Shown: positions 23,122-31,801 of the stretch, piece by piece
Numbering within the stretch: the stretch's first letter is position 1
Layout of the letters: every line of letters begins with the position of its first letter
Origin: an uncultured Bacteroidales bacterium
GTDB lineage: Bacteria > Bacteroidota > Bacteroidia > Bacteroidales > UBA3663
NCBI GenBank assembly: GCA_905235375.1
Contig: CAJOLH010000054.1
Coordinates: 1-43,077 of the forward strand
Reading direction: 5' to 3'
DNA: 43,077 nt
Position numbers and translations under genes: made by a program
The notes under the pieces: generated by a model
What the model was told of the DNA's origin: nothing
The model's input: the letters and a program-made list of their open reading frames with translations, nothing else
Database searches by the model: none

Positions 23122-26100
23122 ATGAGAAGCAGTACATGCAAGACATGGTTGGGACGATTGACCACTCTGTTGGTAGCTTTTGCTGTCAGCAGTGCGATTG
23201 TTTTTGCCCAGACCAAGACTGTGACGGGTACCGTGGTTGACGAATTGGGCGATCCAGTCATTGGCGCCAACGTCATCGTTGTAGGTACCACTAACGGCGC
23301 TACCACCGACATCGATGGTAACTTTAGTATTCAGGATGTGGCCAATAACGCATCCCTGAAGGTGACTTACATCGGCTACAAGGAGCAGATTATCCCTGTG
23401 GCAGGAAAGAATTCATTCAGTATTGCCCTCGCCGAGGATCGCGATGAGCTCGACGAAGTGGTAGTCATCGGTTATGGTACGGTCAAGAAGCGCGACCTCA
23501 CAGGTGCCGTGGCATCGGTGAGCGGCGACAAGCTGAAGGCCAACCCCGTTTCGAACGTAGCACAGGCTCTTCAGGGCCAGCTTCCTGGCGTGAGCGTAAC
23601 CTCGCAGGACGGTCGTCCTGGTGCCTCTATGTCCATCCGCGTGCGTGGTGGCGGCTCCATCACACAGAGCAATGAACCTCTCTTCATCGTCGATGGTGTT
23701 CAGGTTTCGTCGATTGACGATATTCCTGCCGACAATATTGAGTCGATGGATGTGTTGAAGGATGCTGCATCAACAGCTATTTATGGAGCTCGTGGTGCGA
23801 ATGGTGTTATCCTCATAACAACAAAGGGCGGTAAGTCTGGTAAGTCTACTGTCCGTTATGGTGTTTACTATCAGGTCAAGGAAAATCCTCGTCTGCTTGA
23901 TGTGCTGGATGCTTACGATTATGTCAACTGGACATGGGCGTATGCCACAGCTTACGGTGAGTCGTATGGCGATGGAGTCGCTCAGTATTTTGGCTTAGGT
24001 TCAAAATATGGCAACAACCTTGCTGCTTATCGAAATGTTTCTTCACACAATTACGTGGAAGACCTTATGCAGACTGCCAATAGCTGGAATCATGATGTTA
24101 GCATCAGTGGTGGTAATGATAAGACCAAGATTTATGCATCACTCAATTACGTTACAGACGAGGGTATCCGAATTCAGTCTGGCTTCAATCGTGTTAACGC
24201 CAATCTCAAGGTAGATCAGCAGATTAATAAAAAGCTATCGGTTGACTTTGATGTTCGCTATTCTGAAATCAACACTGAAGGAACTCAGTTTGGTTATGCT
24301 ACTTCGGCCTACACTTATCGCCCCATCGACAATCCTCTTGGTGATGGTTTGGCAACCCACTTCGGCAACGGTAGCTCTTCTGTAGAGGAAGCATATAGCC
24401 CGTTGGTTATGCTCGATAACTACAAGGCGAATAGCAACCGCCAGCGTTTGCGCGCTAAGACAGGTCTCAGTTGGGAAGTCATCAAGGGCCTTCGCTTACG
24501 TTCGGAACTTTCTCTCGGTCGCAACTGGAGTGAAAGCAAGAATTGGGATGGCGGTGCCAATCCAAGCTCTCAGGCTTATAGCTCGATGCGTATAGCTCGT
24601 TCCAGTGGGTATAATGTGCGTTGGGCTACGACTCTCAACTATGAGGTGCCAGGCCTCGGCAAGGATAACAGTCTTACCATACTCGTTGGTAATGAGGTTC
24701 TGTCAAATAAGACTATCACACTGGATGACCGTGGCTATGAATACAAGACTGGATTTGATTACTATTATGGATACGGTCAGTTCTCAACCGATAGTGACCT
24801 GAATACTTTCGCCAATGATGTGAGCATTCCGACTCATACATTATCGTATTTCGGTCGTGTTAACTATAGTTATAAGGGTCGCTATCTCTTTACTGCCACT
24901 TTCCGTGCAGATGGCACTTCCAAGTTCCCGGAGAACAACACTTGGGGCTACTTCCCTGCTGCCGCTGCCGCATGGCGTATTTCCGACGAGCCATGGTTTG
25001 AGGACAGCAAGGATTGGCTGGACAACCTGAAGCTTCGTTTGTCTTGGGGTACTTCTGGTGCTGACAATGTGGATTCCTCACTTTGGAAGGAGACTTGGAG
25101 GACTTCTAACGTAACTATCGATGGCAAGATCTATACTGCCTACGTTCCTGGTACAATGCTTGCCAATCCTGACCTCAAATGGGAGACCACGACCAGCCGT
25201 AATGCGGGTATTGATTTTGGTTTCTTTAATCGCTTCCGTGGATCGTTTGATTTCTATTGGAACACCACGGATGACAACCTTATGAAGGTGCCTACCGATA
25301 CCTCGTCTGGTTACGAATATCAGATGCAAAACGTTGCCAGTGTATCGAATAAGGGTATTGAAGTGGCTCTCGGATATGACATCATCCGTACCAAGGACTT
25401 TAATCTTAATCTTAACCTCACTTACAATTTCAACACAAACAATGTTGATGAAATTAATAAGGATGCCATTGCATCTACTCACACAGGTTGGGGTTCAAGT
25501 ATGCGCAAACCTTATTATGACTATCTCGTAATGGAAGGTGAGCCTGTCGGCTTGATTGAAGGTTACAAGTCTGCTGGTTTCTATACCATCGATGACTTTA
25601 CCTTTACGGATGGCAAGTATGTCTTAAAGAGTGGCATTCCTGATTTCGGTGGCTCGGTAGTCAACTATCCCGATGGCATGAAGGCTCTTGTTCCCGACGG
25701 ACAGACCGCTTTCCCTGGTGCTGCCAAGTTCGAGGATGTTAATGGAGACGGTGTGGTCGATGACAGCGATGAAACCATCATTGGTCATACAATGGCAAAG
25801 CACACTGGAGGCTTCACCCTTAGCGGCAACTACAAGTGGATTGACTTCTCGGCAGGCTTCACCTATCAGATCGGTGGCGAAATCTACAATGCCAATGCTA
25901 TGCATGCCATGATGGGTAATAAGGACAACCAGCTTGGCGAAAATCGTTTGGCTATTGTGGCAGATACCTGGAAACCATATAACGTAAATAGTAATGGTGA
26001 CCTTTATCTTGTGACCGATCCTGGTGAGTTGGCCAGTCTGAATGCAAATGCCAAGTATGCAGTTGCTTACTCTGAGTATGGAATCTGCTCGTCCGAATTC

Positions 26101-26367
26101 ATCGAAGACGCCTCTTACCTTCGTCTCAATACCCTTACTGTGGGTTATACTTTCCCACAGAAGCTCATTAGGAAGATTGGAATCAGTAATTGCCGTATCT
26201 ATTTCACTGGTGGCAACCTATTCTGCATAAGTGGATATTCTGGTATTGATCCTGATGTTAATACTAATAGTGACGCAGGTGGTGATGGCTTCCCAACTCC
26301 TAATTACGACTACAACTCGTATCCGAAGGCTCGTACTTACACCTTTGGCATGAATGTAACCTTCTAA
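23122..26367 (+). CDS. SusC-like TonB-dependent transporter 2
   Basis: An intact 1,081-residue SusC protein. The signal peptide ends at VFAQ, followed by the carboxypeptidase-like domain (TKTVTGTVVDELGDPVIGAN), the TonB-box region (DELDEVVVIGYGTVKKRDLT), the plug (GAVASVSGDKLKANPVSN to YGARGANGVILITTK) and the barrel, ending with TFGMNVTF. It imports oligosaccharides with the SusD-like protein encoded 13 bases downstream. The N-terminal third resembles SusC 1, while the barrel is clearly different, so the substrate is likely different. From about 23760 the codon third positions change from mainly C/G to mainly T/A, a visible mosaic. Confidence 0.96.
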   Translation: MRSSTCKTWLGRLTTLLVAFAVSSAIVFAQTKTVTGTVVDELGDPVIGANVIVVGTTNGATTDIDGNFSIQDVANNASLKVTYIGYKEQIIPVAGKNSFSIALAEDRDELDEVVVIGYGTVKKRDLTGAVASVSGDKLKANPVSNVAQALQGQLPGVSVTSQDGRPGASMSIRVRGGGSITQSNEPLFIVDGVQVSSIDDIPADNIESMDVLKDAASTAIYGARGANGVILITTKGGKSGKSTVRYGVYYQVKENPRLLDVLDAYDYVNWTWAYATAYGESYGDGVAQYFGLGSKYGNNLAAYRNVSSHNYVEDLMQTANSWNHDVSISGGNDKTKIYASLNYVTDEGIRIQSGFNRVNANLKVDQQINKKLSVDFDVRYSEINTEGTQFGYATSAYTYRPIDNPLGDGLATHFGNGSSSVEEAYSPLVMLDNYKANSNRQRLRAKTGLSWEVIKGLRLRSELSLGRNWSESKNWDGGANPSSQAYSSMRIARSSGYNVRWATTLNYEVPGLGKDNSLTILVGNEVLSNKTITLDDRGYEYKTGFDYYYGYGQFSTDSDLNTFANDVSIPTHTLSYFGRVNYSYKGRYLFTATFRADGTSKFPENNTWGYFPAAAAAWRISDEPWFEDSKDWLDNLKLRLSWGTSGADNVDSSLWKETWRTSNVTIDGKIYTAYVPGTMLANPDLKWETTTSRNAGIDFGFFNRFRGSFDFYWNTTDDNLMKVPTDTSSGYEYQMQNVASVSNKGIEVALGYDIIRTKDFNLNLNLTYNFNTNNVDEINKDAIASTHTGWGSSMRKPYYDYLVMEGEPVGLIEGYKSAGFYTIDDFTFTDGKYVLKSGIPDFGGSVVNYPDGMKALVPDGQTAFPGAAKFEDVNGDGVVDDSDETIIGHTMAKHTGGFTLSGNYKWIDFSAGFTYQIGGEIYNANAMHAMMGNKDNQLGENRLAIVADTWKPYNVNSNGDLYLVTDPGELASLNANAKYAVAYSEYGICSSEFIEDASYLRLNTLTVGYTFPQKLIRKIGISNCRIYFTGGNLFCISGYSGIDPDVNTNSDAGGDGFPTPNYDYNSYPKARTYTFGMNVTF

Positions 26368-26380
26368 AGATATTGGTAAT

Positions 26381-28552
26381 ATGAAAAAGATATTATATTT
26401 AACTCTCTGCATTGCAGGTCTCTTTACTGTTAGCTCCTGCGACGACTTTTTTGAGACAAAATCGCCGTCAACCGTAGATGCCGATTTCGTTTTCTCCAAC
26501 GATGAGACGACGCGTGCAGCCATGTACGGTGTTTACGAGGCGTGGCGTGCAGCCTGTCAAGGTAACGTTTTCGGTGATGGTCTTTACTATGCTCTTGATG
26601 TAGCAGGTTCTGACATCGAGAAACATCCTGAGGCTTTCTCTAACCAGCCTGGTCGCCATTATCCCGAATGTCTCTACCAAAATGGCACCTATACAAGTTC
26701 ATACGGACTGACTTCTTACCAGACAGAGTCTGGTTCGGCCTATGTACAGCTCTATAGTGCTATTGCCAAAGCCAACGCCGTTATTAATGCCATTGAGGGC
26801 AAGGATAACTACGAAGAGATTATAAATGGCGAGATTTCGACGCAGTCGCAAGTTTATGGTGAGGCCATTGCTTGTCGTGCCGCCTGCTATCGCGAGCTTA
26901 TCCGTTATTATGGTGATGTTCCTTTCCAGCTTAAAGCTGGTGTTGCAGCCGAAAGTCTAACCTCTCGCTACTACATTTACGATTTCATCCTTCAGGATCT
27001 TCAGCGTGTTGCACCAAAGATGTACCGAGTGGGTGAAACGGTTGCTATGGAGAAGAATATCTTCAGTCGAACCTTTGTCGAAGGACTCATCGGTCGCATC
27101 GCCCTTGATGCTGCAGGATATCAGACGCGTCGGACTGACTTGGGCGACAATTTCTATATTCGTCTGGATGGCAGTCCTGTGTCTTTCGAAGACAAGGGTA
27201 ATCCCAATTCGAATGCTGCTGGAGCACATTACGGCCGTCCTACCTACTATGCGGAGTTGTATAACCTTGCAAAGACCTATTTCAAGGCAGTGATTGACAA
27301 TCCTGGTAGTGCAAAGTGGTATGATGTGGATCCTCGTATCAAGGGAGCCAATGGCGAAATTTACAACAATCCTTATCAGTACTTCTTCCAGCAGATGAAC
27401 GACTTGGAGTATGCTGATGAATCGATTTATGAGTATGCTCAGACGCAGGGTACAGGCAACGATGCACGTCCATATTCTTATGGCCGTCCTTCTGATGGTG
27501 GTAGCTCCAACGCGTTCCCATGCAAGTCTTATGGTCAAGGTCGTATCAATCCCGCCTTCTATTGGGGAGTATTTGATCCCAAGGATGCACGTCGTGATGT
27601 CAGTGTTGCAATCACTGGTTCGACGGGTGGTGGTGCTGAGCGTCTCATTCCATTCACTCCCAACTCTAAGGCCACGGGTGGTGGTCCTTCACTCAACAAG
27701 TGGGATGAGTGTCGTATGGCTTCTCCATACTGCCTTAAGCAGCGTACTTCAGGTATCAACGGCCCTTATATGCGTATGGCAGAGATGTTCCTTGGTTATG
27801 CTGAGGCTTGTGCTGCCACTGGCGATGAAGCAACGGCTAAGACATACCTTGCCAGAGTTCGCGAGCGTTCGTTCCCCGCAGGTCAGGCTTTCACCGATCA
27901 GTTTATCGCATCTTGCGGTTCCACCTACAATGCCGTTATTCAGGAGCGCGGTTTTGAGTATGCAGGAGAGGGTGATCGTCGCTGGACTCTAATTCGCTCG
28001 GGCCTCCTTCCAGACAAGATCAAGGAATTCAAGGAGCTTACCAAGAAGATGATTGACGGTCTGGAAACTCAGGGGTATTATACTTTCGCCAACGGCAATC
28101 AGATTAGTGCATACGTATGGACGAAACTCGTCGATGCCAAGAGCCTCTATGGTTATCGCTTGACCACTCAATGCCCTGAGGGTATGGAGGATGACCCTGT
28201 GCTCAATCCTGGTTGGCGTGGACAGAACAATGATTGGATTTCTGCAGGTCGTACCAATGGCGTCACCGAGGCCAACATCACAAAGAACTATACAGCAGGA
28301 GATCTTACAAATCTTGCCATCAAGGGTCTGTTCCGTTACATTGATCCTAATGGCGCTGAGGCTCAGGCTCTTGAGGCCGACGGATATGCAAAGGTAGCTT
28401 ACGGCTCACAACTTGTTGAGAAACGCGACGAGTACCAGACTTATCTCTTCTACGATTATGACTATACCAGTGCCCCGATTTACCTTATGCCGTTTACCCC
28501 TAACGTTGTGGCATCTGGTTTCAGTAATGGTTATGGATTCAACCAAAAATAA
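26381..28552 (+). CDS. SusD-like outer-membrane glycan-binding lipoprotein 2 (RagB/SusD family)
   Basis: A 723-residue lipoprotein. MKKILYLTLCIAGLFTVSSC gives lipobox Cys20, then DDFFETKSPSTVDADFVFSN, typical of the SusD N-terminus. Helical repeat stretches include VYGEAIACRAACYRELIRYY with GDVPFQ, and RMAEMFLGYAEACAATGDEA. The C-terminal part has VIQERGFEYAGEGDRRWTLI and an ending (PIYLMPFTPN...GYGFNQK) that departs from the usual QNPGY. It is the partner of SusC 2 in the same transcript and shares its T/A-ending codon style. Binding specificity cannot be read from sequence, but the neighbours suggest a pectin side chain or rhamnogalacturonan oligomer. Confidence 0.95.
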   Translation: MKKILYLTLCIAGLFTVSSCDDFFETKSPSTVDADFVFSNDETTRAAMYGVYEAWRAACQGNVFGDGLYYALDVAGSDIEKHPEAFSNQPGRHYPECLYQNGTYTSSYGLTSYQTESGSAYVQLYSAIAKANAVINAIEGKDNYEEIINGEISTQSQVYGEAIACRAACYRELIRYYGDVPFQLKAGVAAESLTSRYYIYDFILQDLQRVAPKMYRVGETVAMEKNIFSRTFVEGLIGRIALDAAGYQTRRTDLGDNFYIRLDGSPVSFEDKGNPNSNAAGAHYGRPTYYAELYNLAKTYFKAVIDNPGSAKWYDVDPRIKGANGEIYNNPYQYFFQQMNDLEYADESIYEYAQTQGTGNDARPYSYGRPSDGGSSNAFPCKSYGQGRINPAFYWGVFDPKDARRDVSVAITGSTGGGAERLIPFTPNSKATGGGPSLNKWDECRMASPYCLKQRTSGINGPYMRMAEMFLGYAEACAATGDEATAKTYLARVRERSFPAGQAFTDQFIASCGSTYNAVIQERGFEYAGEGDRRWTLIRSGLLPDKIKEFKELTKKMIDGLETQGYYTFANGNQISAYVWTKLVDAKSLYGYRLTTQCPEGMEDDPVLNPGWRGQNNDWISAGRTNGVTEANITKNYTAGDLTNLAIKGLFRYIDPNGAEAQALEADGYAKVAYGSQLVEKRDEYQTYLFYDYDYTSAPIYLMPFTPNVVASGFSNGYGFNQK

Positions 28553-28607
28553 ACGGACACCTTTATAGTTCATGAACGAGTAAACATCGTGTTTCCATAA
28601 AATATCA

Positions 28608-28647
28608 TCGCCCCGACAGGTTTCTCTTGTCGGGGCGAATTTTGTTT
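28608..28647 (+). terminator. terminator after SusD 2
   Basis: TCGCCCCGACA (28608-28618) pairs perfectly with TGTCGGGGCGA (28628-28638), 9-base loop, followed by ATTTTGTTT. Confidence 0.88.
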
Positions 28648-28680
28648 CGGTTGGCACATTTCTTCTTCTTTGGAGATATA

Positions 28681-29163
28681 GCACTCTGACGCGCGACGTG
28701 ATGCTTCCTGCTGGGAGATAAAGCACTCTGACGCGCGACGTGATGCTTTCTGCTGGGGGATAGAGCACTCTGACGCGCGACATGATGCTTCTGCTGGAGG
28801 ATAGAGCACTCTGACGCGCGACATGATGCTATCTGCTGGAGGATAGAGCACTCTGATGCGCGACATGATGCTTTCTGCTGGGAGATAGAGCACTGTGACG
28901 CGCGAAGTGATGCTTTCTGCTGGGAGATAAAGCACTCTGACGCGCGACGTGATGCTTTCTGCTGGAGGATAGAGCACTGTGACGCGCGACATGATGCTAT
29001 CTGCTGGGAGATAGAGCACTCAGACGCGCGACATGATGCTATCTGCTGGGAGATAAAGCACTGTGACGCGCGACATGATGCTTCTGCTGGAAGATAGAGC
29101 ACTGTGACGCGCGACATGATGCTTTCTTCTGGAAGATAGAGCACTGTGACGCGCGACATGATT
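28681..29163. repeat. tandem array of twelve 41/42-bp units
   Basis: Units start with GCACT at 28681, 28723, 28765, 28806, 28848, 28890, 28932, 28974, 29016, 29058, 29099 and 29141. Ten periods could be measured at 42 bp or, after 28765 and 29058, at 41 bp because of a missing T. Each holds a weak palindrome around CGCGCG (AGCACTCTGACGCGCG continuing ACATGATGCT) and a 16-base spacer such as TTCTGCTGGGAGATAG. The sequence is unrelated to the array at 3255, yet the period, core-plus-spacer plan and position after a terminator are the same. Open frames on the minus strand switch frame at the 41-bp units, so the array does not code for protein. Confidence 0.9.
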
Positions 29164-29253
29164 CTTGCACGGATGAATATAGTATTCTGAACCTAAAAAT
29201 TGCGCTTGTTCCCTTATTTTGTATATTCTTTCTTTATAAATTTCATGAATTTC

Positions 29254-29284
29254 TTGGAGATGTTACATTTTTTGTATATCTTTG
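29254..29284 (+). promoter_or_regulatory. promoter of the GH31-esterase operon
   Basis: TATCTTTG at 29277-29284 matches TAnnTTTG, with CTTGG near 29253-29257 about 20 bases upstream. It rules out starts at or before 29282 and supports a start at 29324 or 29336. The bases between the 42-bp array and this site (29164-29253) are AT-rich with nothing else recognised. Confidence 0.55.
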
Positions 29285-29335
29285 CGACGAGATAACACTA
29301 TTTTCATTTCCTACCAACCTGAAATGGTCTTATTT

Positions 29336-31801
29336 ATGAATACACGAATCAGTTTTACGTTTGCATGCCTGATGCTCGGCTGGGCTTCTCTCTTCTCCGA
29401 AATACGTTGGACGGCGGAGGGCAATGATGTAGTATTTCATTCCGAAGCAGGCGATATGCGCGTGCAGGTCTGTACGTCGGAAATGCTGCGCATCACCAAA
29501 AGTGCCGACACATCGTTCCGTCCGAACGAAAAGTGGATGGTGGTGAAGTATGATTTCGATGCGGTGCCTTACGAGGTGCGCCCTCTTGCGCAAGGGGCTG
29601 CGCTTTTGACCGAAGCATTGACCTTGCAGGTCTGCGACAGTCCCTGGCGCATCAGGGTGCTTGACCGAGCTTCGGGCGAGCTGCTTTACGAAGAGACCGA
29701 CTGCCGGCTTGCAGCCGAAGGCAAGGGTCCCATGAGCACGTGCGTACTGCGTCCCGACGAACATTTCTTCGGCCTTGGTGAACGCATGGACCAGCTGGAC
29801 CTGCGCGGACAGCGTGTGCATCTCAATGTCGAGCTGGGCCGTGGCCCTCGTCCCGCTGTGGGCGGCAAGGACATCCTGCGTGCCAACTACTGCCCCGTGC
29901 CCTGGATGATGAGCAACAGGGGCTATGGCATCTTCTTCCACACCGCCTGGCCTTCGGACTGGGATATGGGATGGACTTCCAGCCAAACCTACAGCTGGCA
30001 GGCCGATGGCGGCGAACTGGACTATTATTTCGTCAAGGGGCCCGAGATACAGAAGATGATTCACAGCTACCAGATGCTGACGGGTCGCTGCCCGATGATG
30101 CCACGCTCAGCCTACGGCCTGCACCTTGGCAGTTACAGTGGCGGTACGTGGAACCACGAACAGGAAGCCAATCAACACTACAACGTCGCCCTCGTGCAAC
30201 GTATGCGCAAGGAGGGTATTCCCGTCGATATCCTCTGGCTCGATTCGACTTGGCGCATTTTCAACAGCCGTTTCCGCAACGGTGGCTGCAACTACAACTG
30301 GCAGGATGCCTTTCCCGATCCGAAGGGCATGATCGACAGCATCTATGCCGAGCACATCGATCTCTTCGGTCTCCATGTCCGCAGCATCGCCGACGATGGT
30401 CCCAATTCGACCCTTTATCAGGACGCCTTGGCAGCGGGAGCCCTCTTCCCGGGCATGGAGCAGCAAGGCATCTTCAACTTCTTCGACGAAGAGAAGGCCG
30501 ATTGGTGGTGGCAGCATGGACCCATGCGCGTGGTGAAGGATGGCGTCAGGTTCTTCAAGACCGACGTGGGCAGCGCTTTCCGCTATCCAGGTCGCTCCGA
30601 CAGCGTCATCTTCGAAGGCTTCACGGGTGCCGAGCTCCACAACCTCTTCCCCTTGGCCTACGGTGCAGCTCCCTATAAGCGATTCATCGAACAGAACCGT
30701 ATGCGAGGCTTCACCCATACACGCGAAGGCTATGCCGGCATCCAGCGCTATCCGTTCATTTGGGCAGGCGACTGGGGCACCGAATGGCAATGGTTCGAAC
30801 CCGTGATTCGCGGTGGTCTCACCATGGCCCTGTCGGGCGTGGGTTATTGGTCACATTGCATGGGCGGTTTCGAACAATATTCACCCTACGATATCGACCT
30901 CTATCTGCGCTGGTGCCAGTTCGGAATGTTCAGTCCGGTGGCAATGCTCTTTGGCATGGATCATCCGCGCTACCACGAGCCTTGGACTTACGGCGAAGAG
31001 GCGCAGCGCATTTTTACCACGTACGACTCGCTGCGATATACGCTGATTCCCTATTTATATAGCAATGCTTGGGAGATGATGCAGACTTCGCGCCCCATGA
31101 TGACCCCAATGCTCTACGACTGGCAGGATGACGAGGTGACCTACAGGATGTGCGACCAATTCATGTTCGGTCATTCGATGATGATCTGTCCCGTCACGAA
31201 CAAGGGAGCCCTGTCGCGTCCCGTCTATTTCCCGGGCGGCAAATGGGTGGATTTCTGGACGGGTGAGCGTATCGATGGACGTCAATGGAAGTCGTTCCTC
31301 ACGCCGCAATGGCTGATGCCCATCTTCATTCGCCAGGATGCCATCATCGTCAAGCAGCCTGAAGTGCAGTGGATGGCGCAGGCTGAGGGTCAGCCCATCA
31401 CCGTCTGCTGCTATCCAGTGGGTACATCTAATTATAATATCTATGAGGATGACGGGCGTTCGCTCGACTATGAGCAGGGAGCCTATGCTTTGAGTCACAT
31501 CGAGAGCCGGATGGAAGCTGGAGAACAAATTGCATCCCAATCGAAGGGCAGCCGCTGGACGCTCACCATCGGGAAGCCCGACTGCCCCGCCAAGGACAGG
31601 AAGGGACGACCCAGTTTCACGCCAGCCGTCCACACCTACAGCGTCGAGGCATATCTCGATGCCAAGCCCACCACCGTCGCAGTGAATGGCCGCGCACTGA
31701 CCGACTGGACGTGGGACGTACCCCTCCGCCTGCTTCGTCTTGATACAGGATTGGATAATACACAAGACATCACCATCACCGTTAAAATTTCTGAATTATG
31801 A
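29336..31801 (+). CDS. glycoside hydrolase family 31
   Basis: The ATG at 29336 (MNTRISFTFACLMLGWASLFSEIRW) gives 821 residues with a signal peptide; ATG 29324 is possible. An N-terminal beta-sandwich (HFFGLGERMDQLDLRGQRVH is a GH31 hallmark) precedes the TIM barrel (GIPVDILWLDSTWR). The likely nucleophile is Asp410 in FFKTDVGSAF and the likely acid/base is Asp479 in FIWAGDWGTEW. A C-terminal beta part follows (FPGGKWVDFWTGERIDG). GH31 includes alpha-glucosidases, alpha-xylosidases and alpha-galactosidases; the substrate here is not clear, with alpha-galactose or alpha-xylose on pectin side chains as options. Its stop overlaps the start of the esterase gene (ATGA), so the two are translationally coupled. 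Confidence 0.92.
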   Translation: MNTRISFTFACLMLGWASLFSEIRWTAEGNDVVFHSEAGDMRVQVCTSEMLRITKSADTSFRPNEKWMVVKYDFDAVPYEVRPLAQGAALLTEALTLQVCDSPWRIRVLDRASGELLYEETDCRLAAEGKGPMSTCVLRPDEHFFGLGERMDQLDLRGQRVHLNVELGRGPRPAVGGKDILRANYCPVPWMMSNRGYGIFFHTAWPSDWDMGWTSSQTYSWQADGGELDYYFVKGPEIQKMIHSYQMLTGRCPMMPRSAYGLHLGSYSGGTWNHEQEANQHYNVALVQRMRKEGIPVDILWLDSTWRIFNSRFRNGGCNYNWQDAFPDPKGMIDSIYAEHIDLFGLHVRSIADDGPNSTLYQDALAAGALFPGMEQQGIFNFFDEEKADWWWQHGPMRVVKDGVRFFKTDVGSAFRYPGRSDSVIFEGFTGAELHNLFPLAYGAAPYKRFIEQNRMRGFTHTREGYAGIQRYPFIWAGDWGTEWQWFEPVIRGGLTMALSGVGYWSHCMGGFEQYSPYDIDLYLRWCQFGMFSPVAMLFGMDHPRYHEPWTYGEEAQRIFTTYDSLRYTLIPYLYSNAWEMMQTSRPMMTPMLYDWQDDEVTYRMCDQFMFGHSMMICPVTNKGALSRPVYFPGGKWVDFWTGERIDGRQWKSFLTPQWLMPIFIRQDAIIVKQPEVQWMAQAEGQPITVCCYPVGTSNYNIYEDDGRSLDYEQGAYALSHIESRMEAGEQIASQSKGSRWTLTIGKPDCPAKDRKGRPSFTPAVHTYSVEAYLDAKPTTVAVNGRALTDWTWDVPLRLLRLDTGLDNTQDITITVKISEL

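Noticed and set aside
28605..29159. Overlapping minus-strand open frames over the second array
   Set aside because: The 41-bp units shift the frame twice, so no single product covers the array. The repeat peptide moves between frames.
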